Source of the DNA: an uncultured Eubacteriales bacterium
GTDB taxonomy: Bacteria; Bacillota; Clostridia; Christensenellales; Christensenellaceae
Direction of reading: 5' to 3'
DNA length: 7,539 bases
Assembly (NCBI GenBank): GCA_902782475.1
Contig: CACZNR010000035.1
Span: 1-7,539 of the forward strand
Shown: positions 1 through 5,986 of the stretch, piece after piece
Numbering within the stretch: the first letter of the stretch is position 1
Layout: the number at the start of each line of letters is the position of its first letter
Translations under genes and position numbers: made by a program
Notes under the pieces: generated by a model
The model's input: only the letters and a program-made list of their open reading frames with translations
Database searches by the model: none
Told to the model about the DNA's origin: nothing

Positions 1-534
1 GCACATGTTCTCAAGAGCCTTGAGGTTACCTTCATGATAGTACTTTTCCCATTCTTCTCTTGTAGCGCCTTCCTTGAATCCAAGAAGTATGTATGCAGGT
101 TCAGCTGTATCATCTCTTGTACCTATGCAGTACCAGGACTCTTCCTTGCCGTAAGGGCTGTCCCACATCTTCTTTGCCCATGGCCTTGTAGGATGGCACT
201 GAAGTCCATACTGTCTCTGGGCATCAAGATACTTGATGAGCATTCCAAGTCCGGTTCCGTTCTGGGCCATGTGCTTTGGTCCAAGGATCTCTTCTGGATG
301 CTCTTCTATTGCCTCGAACAGGAAGCATCTTCTTCCATCCGGAAGTATTACTTCGCTGCATCCGTAATTAGGTTTGTCTGCAGGCGGATTGCCTACTCTA
401 GTAACTGAGCCTATCCAGGCTTCTGATCCTGACTCATCGTCTACAGGTGGATAAACTCCCCTGAATTTATCTATCTCTCTTCCACCCTGTCCTCTTATCC
501 TGTTCGGAACTAATCTCCAAGGTTCGTTAAACAT
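1..534 (-). CDS. Class I mannose-6-phosphate isomerase-like protein (N-terminal 178 residues; C-terminus off the window)
   Basis: The reading frame opens with ATG at 534, six nt after a GGAGGGG ribosome binding site, and stays open for 178 codons to the left edge. The encoded protein resembles type I phosphomannose isomerases, zinc-dependent cupins that interconvert mannose-6-phosphate and fructose-6-phosphate in the cytoplasm. Visible family marks are KYLDAQ (101-106), then QCHP (112-115), where Gln and His match the zinc ligands of the usual QVHP, then GKEESWY (129-135), where Glu132 matches the third ligand. GSEAW (36-40) resembles the N-terminal GESWE-type motif. The sequence between these motifs is divergent, so the true substrate could be another sugar phosphate. 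It lies 25 nt after an MtlD-family gene and is probably co-transcribed with it. The family call is fairly secure; the substrate is inferred. Confidence 0.72.
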   Translation of the reverse strand, partial: MFNEPWRLVPNRIRGQGGREIDKFRGVYPPVDDESGSEAWIGSVTRVGNPPADKPNYGCSEVILPDGRRCFLFEAIEEHPEEILGPKHMAQNGTGLGMLIKYLDAQRQYGLQCHPTRPWAKKMWDSPYGKEESWYCIGTRDDTAEPAYILLGFKEGATREEWEKYYHEGNLKALENMC

Positions 535-559
535 AATTATCCCCTCCATTTATGACCGA

Positions 560-1819
560 TCATTTCATTCTGAAATAATCATATCCAACAGCATCATTGC
601 TGCTAATCTCGATGTAATGTCCAAGTATCAGCTGATAGAGGTTATATTCTGCCTTGTCGTTAAGATCCAGTTCGCAGTATTTCTCTATAGCCTTCTCTAT
701 TCCGTTTTCCTTTATGTATTCCTGAAGCTCGCAGGCTGACTTGTCATTAGGATTTATAAAATAGAAGCCCATTGCTGCAGCTCTTGCCAGGAAGAAAGGC
801 ATCTCTCCACCCTTTATTGCTACGAGGGCTGGCCCAATTATCCTGTCGTTCCTTCCAAGCTTCCTTATAGGATCGGCACCTATCCTGTTCAGTGTATCCG
901 GGTCTTCCCTGTTTACCCTGTCAGGATCAAAGCCTCTCTCACTCTGCGGTCCGAGATGAGGCAGATGTTCATGCAGCTCCTCGTCCAGTACCTTGACTTC
1001 CTTCTTCAGTGAAGTAAAGGACTCCCTTGCGCACATGAGCTGGCATTTATATACATATGGGTCCAGGTCTGCGTCCACTTTCTTCTCATAGCCTCTCTGC
1101 TTTCCGAAGAATGCTATTGCGCAGTGTGAAACGTTTCCTGCCCAGATCTTGTATTTCTCAAGATTCGTTACATAGTGTGCCGGTACGAAATTGATATCTG
1201 TAGGGAGCTCACCCTTCATCTGAAGAACGTCAACAGGCAGACTGTCTGCGTCAGAACACGAGATGGCAAAAGGATCTTCCTTCAGCATTGCTTCGCTAGG
1301 AGTTGGTCCATAGCCCTTTACGAGTCCTGCCACGAAGCCGACATACTTTTCTGCATAATCTTTTTCTTCCTGGGTATCAAGATTCTTCATGCATACTTCC
1401 TTGCACATATCTTCACCGTAGAGGAAATTGACTACGAAAGCTATATCAAGAGGCTCATTGAATCCCCTCTTTACTCTCAGCTTGATGGCATCAGCCACCA
1501 TCTTTCCTATAGGCTCTATGGCTCCGGCATATATCTGTGCGGTGGCAAGATTTGCGGTAGCAAGCACCTCAAGGCACTGTTCATATTCAGTCTGTGTGCA
1601 GAAGATATCAAAATTGGTGATCTTACGTTTTGTCCAGTCCCTTTTTCCATTTACAAAGGAATTGACAAACATGGTGTAATAGCCCTGTTCCCTGAGTCCT
1701 TTTACTAAAGGATCATAGGCATCAAGGTAATGGATCCTGTAGCCGGCATTATCAGCTATATATGTCATATAGCCTCTTCCGATCTTTCCGGCTCCGATAA
1801 GAACGAGCTCTTTCTTCAT
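560..1819 (-). CDS. MtlD-family (mannitol-1-phosphate 5-dehydrogenase-like) polyol-phosphate dehydrogenase
   Basis: This 419-residue protein belongs to the long-chain polyol dehydrogenase family. MtlD itself oxidises mannitol-1-phosphate to fructose-6-phosphate with NAD. The N-terminal Rossmann fold shows GAGKIGRG (9-16) and an acidic residue at the end of the second strand (Asp33), which favours NAD over NADP. The catalytic K-x4-N-x2-H motif is Lys224, Asn229, His232, followed by a GKQRGY stretch. Near residues 312-329, IGADPIRKLGRNDR matches the conserved RxPxRKL..DR block of MtlD. It is about 35 residues longer than E. coli MtlD, partly from a charged segment around 270-310, and the family's ACEN-like motif appears as FVVNF (128-132). 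I chose ATG at 1819, 10 nt after AAGGGGG, because it places GAG as in MtlD. A TTG at 1825 would add two residues but sits only 4 nt from that site. No mannitol PTS gene is visible, so the exact substrate is uncertain. Confidence 0.8.
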   Translation of the reverse strand: MKKELVLIGAGKIGRGYMTYIADNAGYRIHYLDAYDPLVKGLREQGYYTMFVNSFVNGKRDWTKRKITNFDIFCTQTEYEQCLEVLATANLATAQIYAGAIEPIGKMVADAIKLRVKRGFNEPLDIAFVVNFLYGEDMCKEVCMKNLDTQEEKDYAEKYVGFVAGLVKGYGPTPSEAMLKEDPFAISCSDADSLPVDVLQMKGELPTDINFVPAHYVTNLEKYKIWAGNVSHCAIAFFGKQRGYEKKVDADLDPYVYKCQLMCARESFTSLKKEVKVLDEELHEHLPHLGPQSERGFDPDRVNREDPDTLNRIGADPIRKLGRNDRIIGPALVAIKGGEMPFFLARAAAMGFYFINPNDKSACELQEYIKENGIEKAIEKYCELDLNDKAEYNLYQLILGHYIEISSNDAVGYDYFRMK

Positions 1820-1844
1820 ATTCAATTATCCCCCTTATGTGCTT

Positions 1845-1860
1845 TTTTTGTACGCAAAAA
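1845..1860. repeat. Perfect 6+6 inverted repeat in the leader of the MtlD-family gene
   Basis: TTTTTG and CAAAAA flank a TACG centre. The element lies about 60-75 nt after the predicted transcription start and 8 nt upstream of the AAGGGGG ribosome binding site (1830-1836). It could be an operator or a small RNA hairpin near the site of translation initiation. The symmetry is seen; the function is inferred. Confidence 0.5.
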
Positions 1861-1926
1861 CAGAAATCATACTTTTTCAGTCGTTGTGGTATAAAAAAGC
1901 TAACAAAATCATAAATCTCAATTAAA

Positions 1927-1955
1927 ATTTTATTTCACTTGATATCTTATGTCAA
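1927..1955 (-). promoter_or_regulatory. Sigma-70-type promoter of the MtlD-family / isomerase operon
   Basis: On the minus strand, TTGACA (1955-1950, a perfect -35) is followed after exactly 17 bp by TAAAAT (1932-1927, five of six matches to the -10). Transcription should start near 1920, giving a leader of about 100 nt before the ATG at 1819. The promoter lies just after the queA terminator, so the two sugar-phosphate genes form a separate unit from the ruv operon. Confidence 0.8.
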
Positions 1956-2002
1956 GGAAACAGAATGATGAACGAATGTATTTTTTACATATAAATAGAA
2001 GA

Positions 2003-2026
2003 AAAGATCAGGCTTCCCTGATCTTT
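2003..2026 (-). terminator. Rho-independent terminator of the ruvCAB-queA operon
   Basis: A perfect 10-bp stem (AAAGATCAGG paired with CCTGATCTTT) with a 4-nt loop starts 4 nt after the queA stop codon. On the minus strand it runs into a T-rich tail (TTTTCTTCTATTT). The plus-strand side lacks a clean T run, so it should mainly stop minus-strand transcription. Confidence 0.87.
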
Positions 2027-2030
2027 GAAC

Positions 2031-3059
2031 TTATTTTATGAACATTGCATCTCCGAAACTGAAGAATCTGTATCTTTCTCTTACGGCTTCCCTGTATATC
2101 TCCAGGGTCTTTTCCCTGTTTATGAGGGCTGAGACCAGCATTATGAGGGTGCTTTCAGGAAGATGGAAATTCGTTATGAGGGCGTCCACGCATTTGAATC
2201 TGTATCCCGGATATATGAATATCTCGGTATTTCCCTTCTGGGCCACCATATGCCCGTTCTCATCTGCCACGCTCTCAAGGGTACGGACAGAAGTCGTTCC
2301 GACAGCTATTATCCTGCCTCCGTTCTCCCTTACCCTGTTTATCCTGTCTGCACTGTCCTGGCTCACTTCATAATACTCGCTGTGCATCTTATGCTCAGTC
2401 ACATCATCCACCTTTACAGGGCGGAATGTGCCAAGTCCCACATGCAGGAGCACAGGTATAATATCTATGCCCTTGTCCTTGATCCTCTGAAGGAGCTCCT
2501 TCGTAAAATGAAATCCCGCAGTCGGTGCAGCAGCCGATCCGTTGGTCTTTGCATATACCGTCTGGTATCTTTCCTTGTCAGGATCCTCATCGTGTATATA
2601 TGGAGGAAGAGGTGCCTTTCCGTATCTCTCCACGAAATTCTCAAACACTCCGTCATATGTGAACTTTGCAAGCACTATGCCTTCGTCCCTTTTCTCAATG
2701 ATCTCGCAGAAAAAGTCAGGTCCGAAATCTATGAAAGTGCCTTCACGGAGCCTTTTTGCAGGTCTTACCAGAGCTTCCCATACGTCCAGGTGATCACGCT
2801 TCAAAAGAAGGCATTCCACCTTTGCCGTACCGTCCCTCTTTGTTCCCATGAGCCTTACGGGAAGTACCCTTGTCTCATTTATAATAAGAGCATCCCCAGG
2901 TTCAAGGTAGTCGATTATGTCATGAAATATCCTGTGTTCGATCCTGTCTTCTTTCCTGTCATATACCAGCAGCCTTGAGGAGTCCCTTGGTTCCGCAGGT
3001 GTCTGCGCTATGAGCTCCTCCGGCAGATCATAATAAAAATCACTTGTTTTCATCATCAT
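2031..3059 (-). CDS. queA: tRNA preQ1 ribosyltransferase-isomerase QueA
   Basis: QueA transfers and isomerises the ribose of S-adenosylmethionine onto 7-aminomethyl-7-deazaguanine in tRNA, making epoxyqueuosine at the wobble position of GUN-anticodon tRNAs. The protein is 342 residues, normal for the family, and intact. Recognisable blocks are the N-terminal [15 protein letters not shown] (7-21), [10 protein letters not shown] (61-70), [13 protein letters not shown] (174-186), [10 protein letters not shown] (206-215), TSVRTLES (256-263), NFHLPESTL (297-305) and the C-terminal FSFGDAMF. The gene opens with three ATG codons in a row (3059, 3056, 3053); homologues fit the third best, since they begin with M-x-x-x-D-F. 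There is no clear Shine-Dalgarno sequence, and the start lies inside the ruvB 3' end (20-nt overlap), so translation is probably coupled to ruvB. It is the last gene of the operon, with a terminator directly after it. Confidence 0.96.
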   Translation of the reverse strand: MMMKTSDFYYDLPEELIAQTPAEPRDSSRLLVYDRKEDRIEHRIFHDIIDYLEPGDALIINETRVLPVRLMGTKRDGTAKVECLLLKRDHLDVWEALVRPAKRLREGTFIDFGPDFFCEIIEKRDEGIVLAKFTYDGVFENFVERYGKAPLPPYIHDEDPDKERYQTVYAKTNGSAAAPTAGFHFTKELLQRIKDKGIDIIPVLLHVGLGTFRPVKVDDVTEHKMHSEYYEVSQDSADRINRVRENGGRIIAVGTTSVRTLESVADENGHMVAQKGNTEIFIYPGYRFKCVDALITNFHLPESTLIMLVSALINREKTLEIYREAVRERYRFFSFGDAMFIK

Positions 3060-4113
3060 TCAGCAGGTCAGTAAAGAAGCCCAGCTGCTTCACCTGCTCA
3101 TTGTCCCTTTCAAATGGTATTCCAAGATGCTTGTATGCAAGCTCTGTTGCGATCCTGCCCCTTGGTGTCCTCATGAGGAATCCTATCTGCATGAGATAGG
3201 GTTCGTATACATCTTCTATGGTAGCCGTTTCCTCTCCTGATGCAGCAGCAAGAGTGTCGAGTCCCACAGGACCACCCTTGAATACTCCAATGAGAGTCTG
3301 AAGAAGGTTCCTGTCCACTCCGTCGAGACCAAGCCTGTCCACTTCCAGCATGTCCAGTGCTTCTCTGGCCACAGCTTCCGTTATCCTTTCATGGCCATGA
3401 TATTCAGCATAGTCCCTTACTCTTCTTAAAAGCCTGTTGGCTATCCTAGGTGTGCCCCTGCTCCTTCTTGAGACTTCCCTTGCGCCTTCCTTGTCAATGT
3501 CTATGCCAAGTATGGAAGCTGATCTGTTTACAAGGGTCTCCAGTTCATCTACGGTATACATCTCAAGCCTTGCTATGATACCGAACCTGTCCCTTAAAGG
3601 ATTCGTGAGCATGCCCGCTCTTGTGGTGGCTCCTATGAGCGTGAATTTCGGAAGGTCGACTCTAAGTGACCTTGCTGCAGGGCCCTTTCCTATTATTATG
3701 TCAAGGGCATAGTCCTCCATTGCAGGATAGAGTATCTCTTCCACGCTGGCATTGAGCCTGTGGATCTCATCTATGAAGAGCACATCCCCTTCATTGAGAT
3801 TTGTAAGTATTGCTGCAAGGTCCTTCGAAGCCCCTATCGCAGGTCCTGAAGTGATCCTTATGTTCACTCCCAGCTCATTTGCTATGATGTGTGAAAGAGT
3901 GGTCTTTCCAAGGCCAGGAGGTCCGTAAAGGAGCACGTGATCAAGAGCTTCATGTCTCTGCTTAGCAGCCCCTATGAAGATCTTCATCCTTTCCTTGACC
4001 TTTGTCTGTCCTATGTATTCTTCAAGTGTGCGAGGTCTAAGCCTTGTCTCCACTATGTTCTCATTTTCCTGTATAAAACTGGAAACGATCCTGTCTTCAG
4101 CGTCTTCTCTCAT
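3040..4113 (-). CDS. ruvB: Holliday junction branch-migration ATPase RuvB
   Basis: RuvB is the hexameric AAA+ motor that, loaded by RuvA, pulls DNA through Holliday junctions. The 357-residue protein has the full set of motifs: R-P-x-x-L-x-E-Y-I-G-Q (26-36), Walker A GPPGLGKT (64-71), Walker B DEIH (115-118), sensor 1 GATTRAG (161-167), LRDRFG with the arginine finger Arg174 (173-178), sensor 2 RGTPRIANR (219-227), and a C-terminal winged helix ending in TPRGR (316-320). It starts with ATG 6 nt after a perfect AGGAGG (4120-4125), 13 nt after ruvA. One small oddity is [12 protein letters not shown] (90-101), where relatives usually have a proline-glycine before the DLAA. The last codons are shared with the start of queA in another frame. 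Confidence 0.97.
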   Translation of the reverse strand: MREDAEDRIVSSFIQENENIVETRLRPRTLEEYIGQTKVKERMKIFIGAAKQRHEALDHVLLYGPPGLGKTTLSHIIANELGVNIRITSGPAIGASKDLAAILTNLNEGDVLFIDEIHRLNASVEEILYPAMEDYALDIIIGKGPAARSLRVDLPKFTLIGATTRAGMLTNPLRDRFGIIARLEMYTVDELETLVNRSASILGIDIDKEGAREVSRRSRGTPRIANRLLRRVRDYAEYHGHERITEAVAREALDMLEVDRLGLDGVDRNLLQTLIGVFKGGPVGLDTLAAASGEETATIEDVYEPYLMQIGFLMRTPRGRIATELAYKHLGIPFERDNEQVKQLGFFTDLLNDDENK

Positions 4114-4126
4114 ATGGATCCTCCTG

Positions 4127-4714
4127 TTATCTGTTGTCCAGTGCCTTCAGGGCATAGAGCACCAGCTCTTCCGTCGTATCTCCAAGTGCCGATACGGACT
4201 TAACCGCATTGACAGCCTGCATCCTGCTGTAGCCAAGGCTTACAAGAGCCTCGATGGCTTCGGACATTGCTCCCCTGGAATCATTCTTTCCTCCGGTCTG
4301 TCCCACAACCTCAGAGATATCTATCTTATCCTTGAGATCAAGGATTATCCTTTCCGCAGCCTTTGGTCCTATACCTGAGACCTTTGTAAATGAGCCCCTG
4401 TCCCCCGATACCACGGCATTTGCTATCTGTGATGCATCCATCTCGGACAGTATCCCAAGTGCAGACTTCGGTCCTACACCTGATACACCGATGAGTCTTT
4501 CGAACATCCTCTGGTCGTCCTCGGTCTCAAAGCCGTAAAGTGAGAACTCATCCTCTCTTACTATGAGATATGTATAGAGCTTTACTTCATCCCCTACAGG
4601 AGTGGTCTCAAGAAATCTCTTGGTGGCAAATATCTTGTAACCTATCCCTCCATTATCTATGACTGCATAACTGAGGGTCGTCGCAGCCAGTGTCCCTGAT
4701 ATAAATGCGTACAT
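4127..4714 (-). CDS. ruvA: Holliday junction DNA-binding protein RuvA
   Basis: RuvA binds four-way junctions as a tetramer and recruits RuvB. The 195-residue length is typical. The N-terminal OB-fold (1-63) includes GIGYKI (23-28) and [10 protein letters not shown] (53-62), whose Glu54-Asp55 correspond to the acidic pin. Two helix-hairpin-helix motifs follow, [11 protein letters not shown] (near 75-85) and [12 protein letters not shown] (near 111-122). After a flexible linker around 136-148, the C-terminal RuvB-binding domain shows [12 protein letters not shown]. The start ATG at 4714 is 5 nt after AAGGAAG (4720-4726), and ruvC ends 15 nt upstream, so the genes form one transcript. Confidence 0.97.
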   Translation of the reverse strand: MYAFISGTLAATTLSYAVIDNGGIGYKIFATKRFLETTPVGDEVKLYTYLIVREDEFSLYGFETEDDQRMFERLIGVSGVGPKSALGILSEMDASQIANAVVSGDRGSFTKVSGIGPKAAERIILDLKDKIDISEVVGQTGGKNDSRGAMSEAIEALVSLGYSRMQAVNAVKSVSALGDTTEELVLYALKALDNR

Positions 4715-4729
4715 ATTATCTTCCTTGTA

Positions 4730-5221
4730 TCAATATTTATTCATGTTCCTGTAATTGATGGTCTGTGAATGGCATATCGCAACAGCAACAGCATCCGCAG
4801 CATCATCGGGCTTTGGTATGTCTGAAAGTCCCAGGATCGTCTTTACCATTAACTGTACCTGTTTTTTGTCAGCCTTTCCATACCCTGTGACTCCCTGCTT
4901 TACCTGCAGAGGAGTATATTCGAAGATATGGTTGTTGAGCCTGTATGCAGCCATGACACACACGCCCCTTGCCTGTGCCACATCGATGGCGGTCTTCTGG
5001 TTGTTCTGAAAGAACAGCTCCTCGAATGCGATGTCATCAGGTCTGAAGCGTTCCATGAGCTTAGTCATGCTGTCAAATATGATGTCCAGCCTTTCAGGCA
5101 CCCACATCTTTGCAGGAGTATTTATAGCCCCGTAATCGATGAGCTTCATGTTGTATCCATCATAATCTATGACCCCATAACCCACGATGGCAAGGCCCGG
5201 GTCGATACCTAATATCCTCAA
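4730..5221 (-). CDS. ruvC: Crossover junction endodeoxyribonuclease RuvC (TTG start)
   Basis: RuvC cuts Holliday junctions symmetrically after RuvAB branch migration. The 163-residue protein has an RNase H-like fold with its four acidic metal ligands: Asp7 in GIDPG, Glu67 in FEELFF, and Asp140 and Asp143 in DDAADA. QARG (83-86) and the basic GYGKADKKQV (113-122) are also typical. Translation must begin at TTG 5221: upstream in the same frame there is no ATG, GTG or TTG before a stop, and the resulting MRILGIDPG matches the family's N-terminus. A GGAG lies 10 nt upstream, and an AAGGGA too close to the start may also help. It is the first gene of ruvC-ruvA-ruvB-queA. Confidence 0.96.
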   Translation of the reverse strand: MRILGIDPGLAIVGYGVIDYDGYNMKLIDYGAINTPAKMWVPERLDIIFDSMTKLMERFRPDDIAFEELFFQNNQKTAIDVAQARGVCVMAAYRLNNHIFEYTPLQVKQGVTGYGKADKKQVQLMVKTILGLSDIPKPDDAADAVAVAICHSQTINYRNMNKY

Positions 5222-5235
5222 ATCCCTTACACTCC

Positions 5236-5253
5236 AATCTATATATCTAGATT
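5236..5253. repeat. Inverted repeat over the ruvC transcription start
   Basis: AATCTA and TAGATT are separated by 6 bp, directly after the ruvC -10 and spanning the expected start near 5247. Because transcription would begin in its middle, an operator is more plausible than an RNA hairpin. It does not match the GAAC-N4-GTTC box of Bacillota LexA. The region is AT-rich, so chance symmetry is possible. Confidence 0.4.
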
Positions 5254-5282
5254 ATTGTAGATAATTACCTTTCTTTCGTCAA
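5254..5282 (-). promoter_or_regulatory. Sigma-70-type promoter of ruvCAB-queA
   Basis: On the minus strand, TTGACG (5282-5277) and TACAAT (5259-5254) are separated by exactly 17 bp, each with five of six consensus matches. The start would be near 5247, giving a leader of about 26 nt before the TTG start of ruvC. Its -35 lies back to back with that of the divergent UPF0316 gene. Confidence 0.8.
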
Positions 5283-5289
5283 ATCATGT

Positions 5290-5317
5290 TTTAAATGCTT
5301 TATGCAAAGGTTACAAT
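5290..5317 (+). promoter_or_regulatory. Probable promoter of the UPF0316-guaB unit
   Basis: TACAAT (5312-5317) is a good -10; TTTAAA (5290-5295) 16 bp upstream is a modest -35 (four of six). Two copies of AAGGTTA (5307-5313 and 5318-5324) flank the -10 with an 11-bp period, which could be a regulator site. The location fits the start codon at 5349 and argues against coding use of the earlier ATG at 5295. Confidence 0.5.
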
Positions 5318-5348
5318 AAGGTTAATCTTTTCTGAAAGGAAGCTAATC

Positions 5349-5951
5349 ATGGGAGAATTCATCCAGGCGATCGCCAACTTCACAGCAGGTACGACAGTAG
5401 CTGTCTATCTATTCATCTTTTTCGGCAAGATAGTCGAGGTAAGCCTTGGCACACTGTCACAGGTCCTCATCAATAAGGGAATACGTCTTCCGGGAATACT
5501 CATCGGTATAATCGAATATGTTCTCTGGCTCCTCATAACCACATCAGTTATGATCGGATACAAGGATGACCCTATCAAGATCGTTTTCCTGGTGGCAGCT
5601 TCAGCTACAGGTAAATACATCGGTATGCTTCTGGATGAAGCACTGGCCTTTGGTCTTGTCTCCATCTCAGTCTTCCTCCCGTCAGGAGATGACAGTCTCA
5701 AGCTCGCCAATTATCTCAGGGATAACGGCTTTGGCCTCACCATACTTGATGGTCACGGAATAGATGACAGCAAGAAATATGTACTTATGCTTACTCTGAA
5801 GAGAAAGCGTTCAAAGGAAGCCATAAAACTCATAAGTGAATATAACAAGGATGCTGTAATAACAGTCTCCCAGGTATCCTCTTTTATAGGCGGATATCTC
5901 AATAAAGGAATTGCAAAAACTCCCTCTGTTTGGGATAATATTAACAAATAA
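5349..5951 (+). CDS. UPF0316 / DUF2179-domain membrane protein
   Basis: The 200-residue protein matches the UPF0316 family, whose function is unknown. Three hydrophobic segments are visible at about 15-36, 48-70 and 76-96. The first contains the family signature FFGKIVEVSLGTL (24-36) followed by VLINKG, and the second contains EYVLWLL. DDPIKI (73-78) precedes the third. A soluble C-terminal region (about 100-185) resembles the DUF2179 domain also found at the end of YitT proteins, with KKYVLMLTLKRK followed by ISEYNKDAVITVSQV. ATG 5349 is chosen because GGAAG ends 5-6 nt upstream and the hydrophobic core follows; an in-frame ATG at 5295 lies inside the probable promoter. The gene is divergent from ruvC and 35 nt ahead of guaB. 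A sensing or transport role is only a guess. Confidence 0.85.
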   Translation: MGEFIQAIANFTAGTTVAVYLFIFFGKIVEVSLGTLSQVLINKGIRLPGILIGIIEYVLWLLITTSVMIGYKDDPIKIVFLVAASATGKYIGMLLDEALAFGLVSISVFLPSGDDSLKLANYLRDNGFGLTILDGHGIDDSKKYVLMLTLKRKRSKEAIKLISEYNKDAVITVSQVSSFIGGYLNKGIAKTPSVWDNINK

Positions 5952-5958
5952 TTTTTTA

Positions 5959-5964
5959 TATAAT
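5959..5964 (+). promoter_or_regulatory. Possible extra -10 element before guaB
   Basis: A perfect TATAAT lies in the AT-rich 35-nt gap between the UPF0316 stop and the guaB start, but no good -35 sits at 16-18 bp. It may give guaB some transcription of its own or may simply reflect base composition. The gap is too short for a guanine riboswitch. Confidence 0.25.
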
Positions 5965-5986
5965 AAATTAAGAATAGGAGAAAAAC

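Noticed and set aside
34..408. Open frame of 124 codons on the plus strand, opposite the isomerase gene
   Set aside because: It is antisense to a protein with recognisable zinc-ligand motifs, has no ribosome binding site, and its translation resembles no family.
1175..1708. Plus-strand open frame of 177 codons opposite the MtlD-family gene
   Set aside because: It is antisense to a conserved enzyme and shows no family resemblance.
1863..1885. Possible catabolite-control (cre) site in the dehydrogenase leader
   Set aside because: The TGAAAA-like stretch on the minus strand misses the central CG and most of the second half of the cre consensus.
2003..2026. Use of the queA terminator hairpin on the plus strand as a bidirectional terminator
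   Set aside because: The plus-strand side is followed by GAACTTATTTT rather than a T run, and no plus-strand gene ends there.
2163..2978. Long plus-strand open frame (271 codons) opposite queA
   Set aside because: QueA on the minus strand is intact with all family motifs; the plus-strand frame is a by-product of its codon use and has no promoter or ribosome site.
5295..5348. 18-residue N-terminal extension of the UPF0316 protein from ATG 5295
   Set aside because: The extension overlaps the likely -10 and ribosome binding site, and the ATG at 5349 has the better spacing and fits the family's short N-terminus.
5952..5986. Purine-type riboswitch ahead of guaB
   Set aside because: The gap is only 35 nt, too short for the aptamer, and shows no paired structure.
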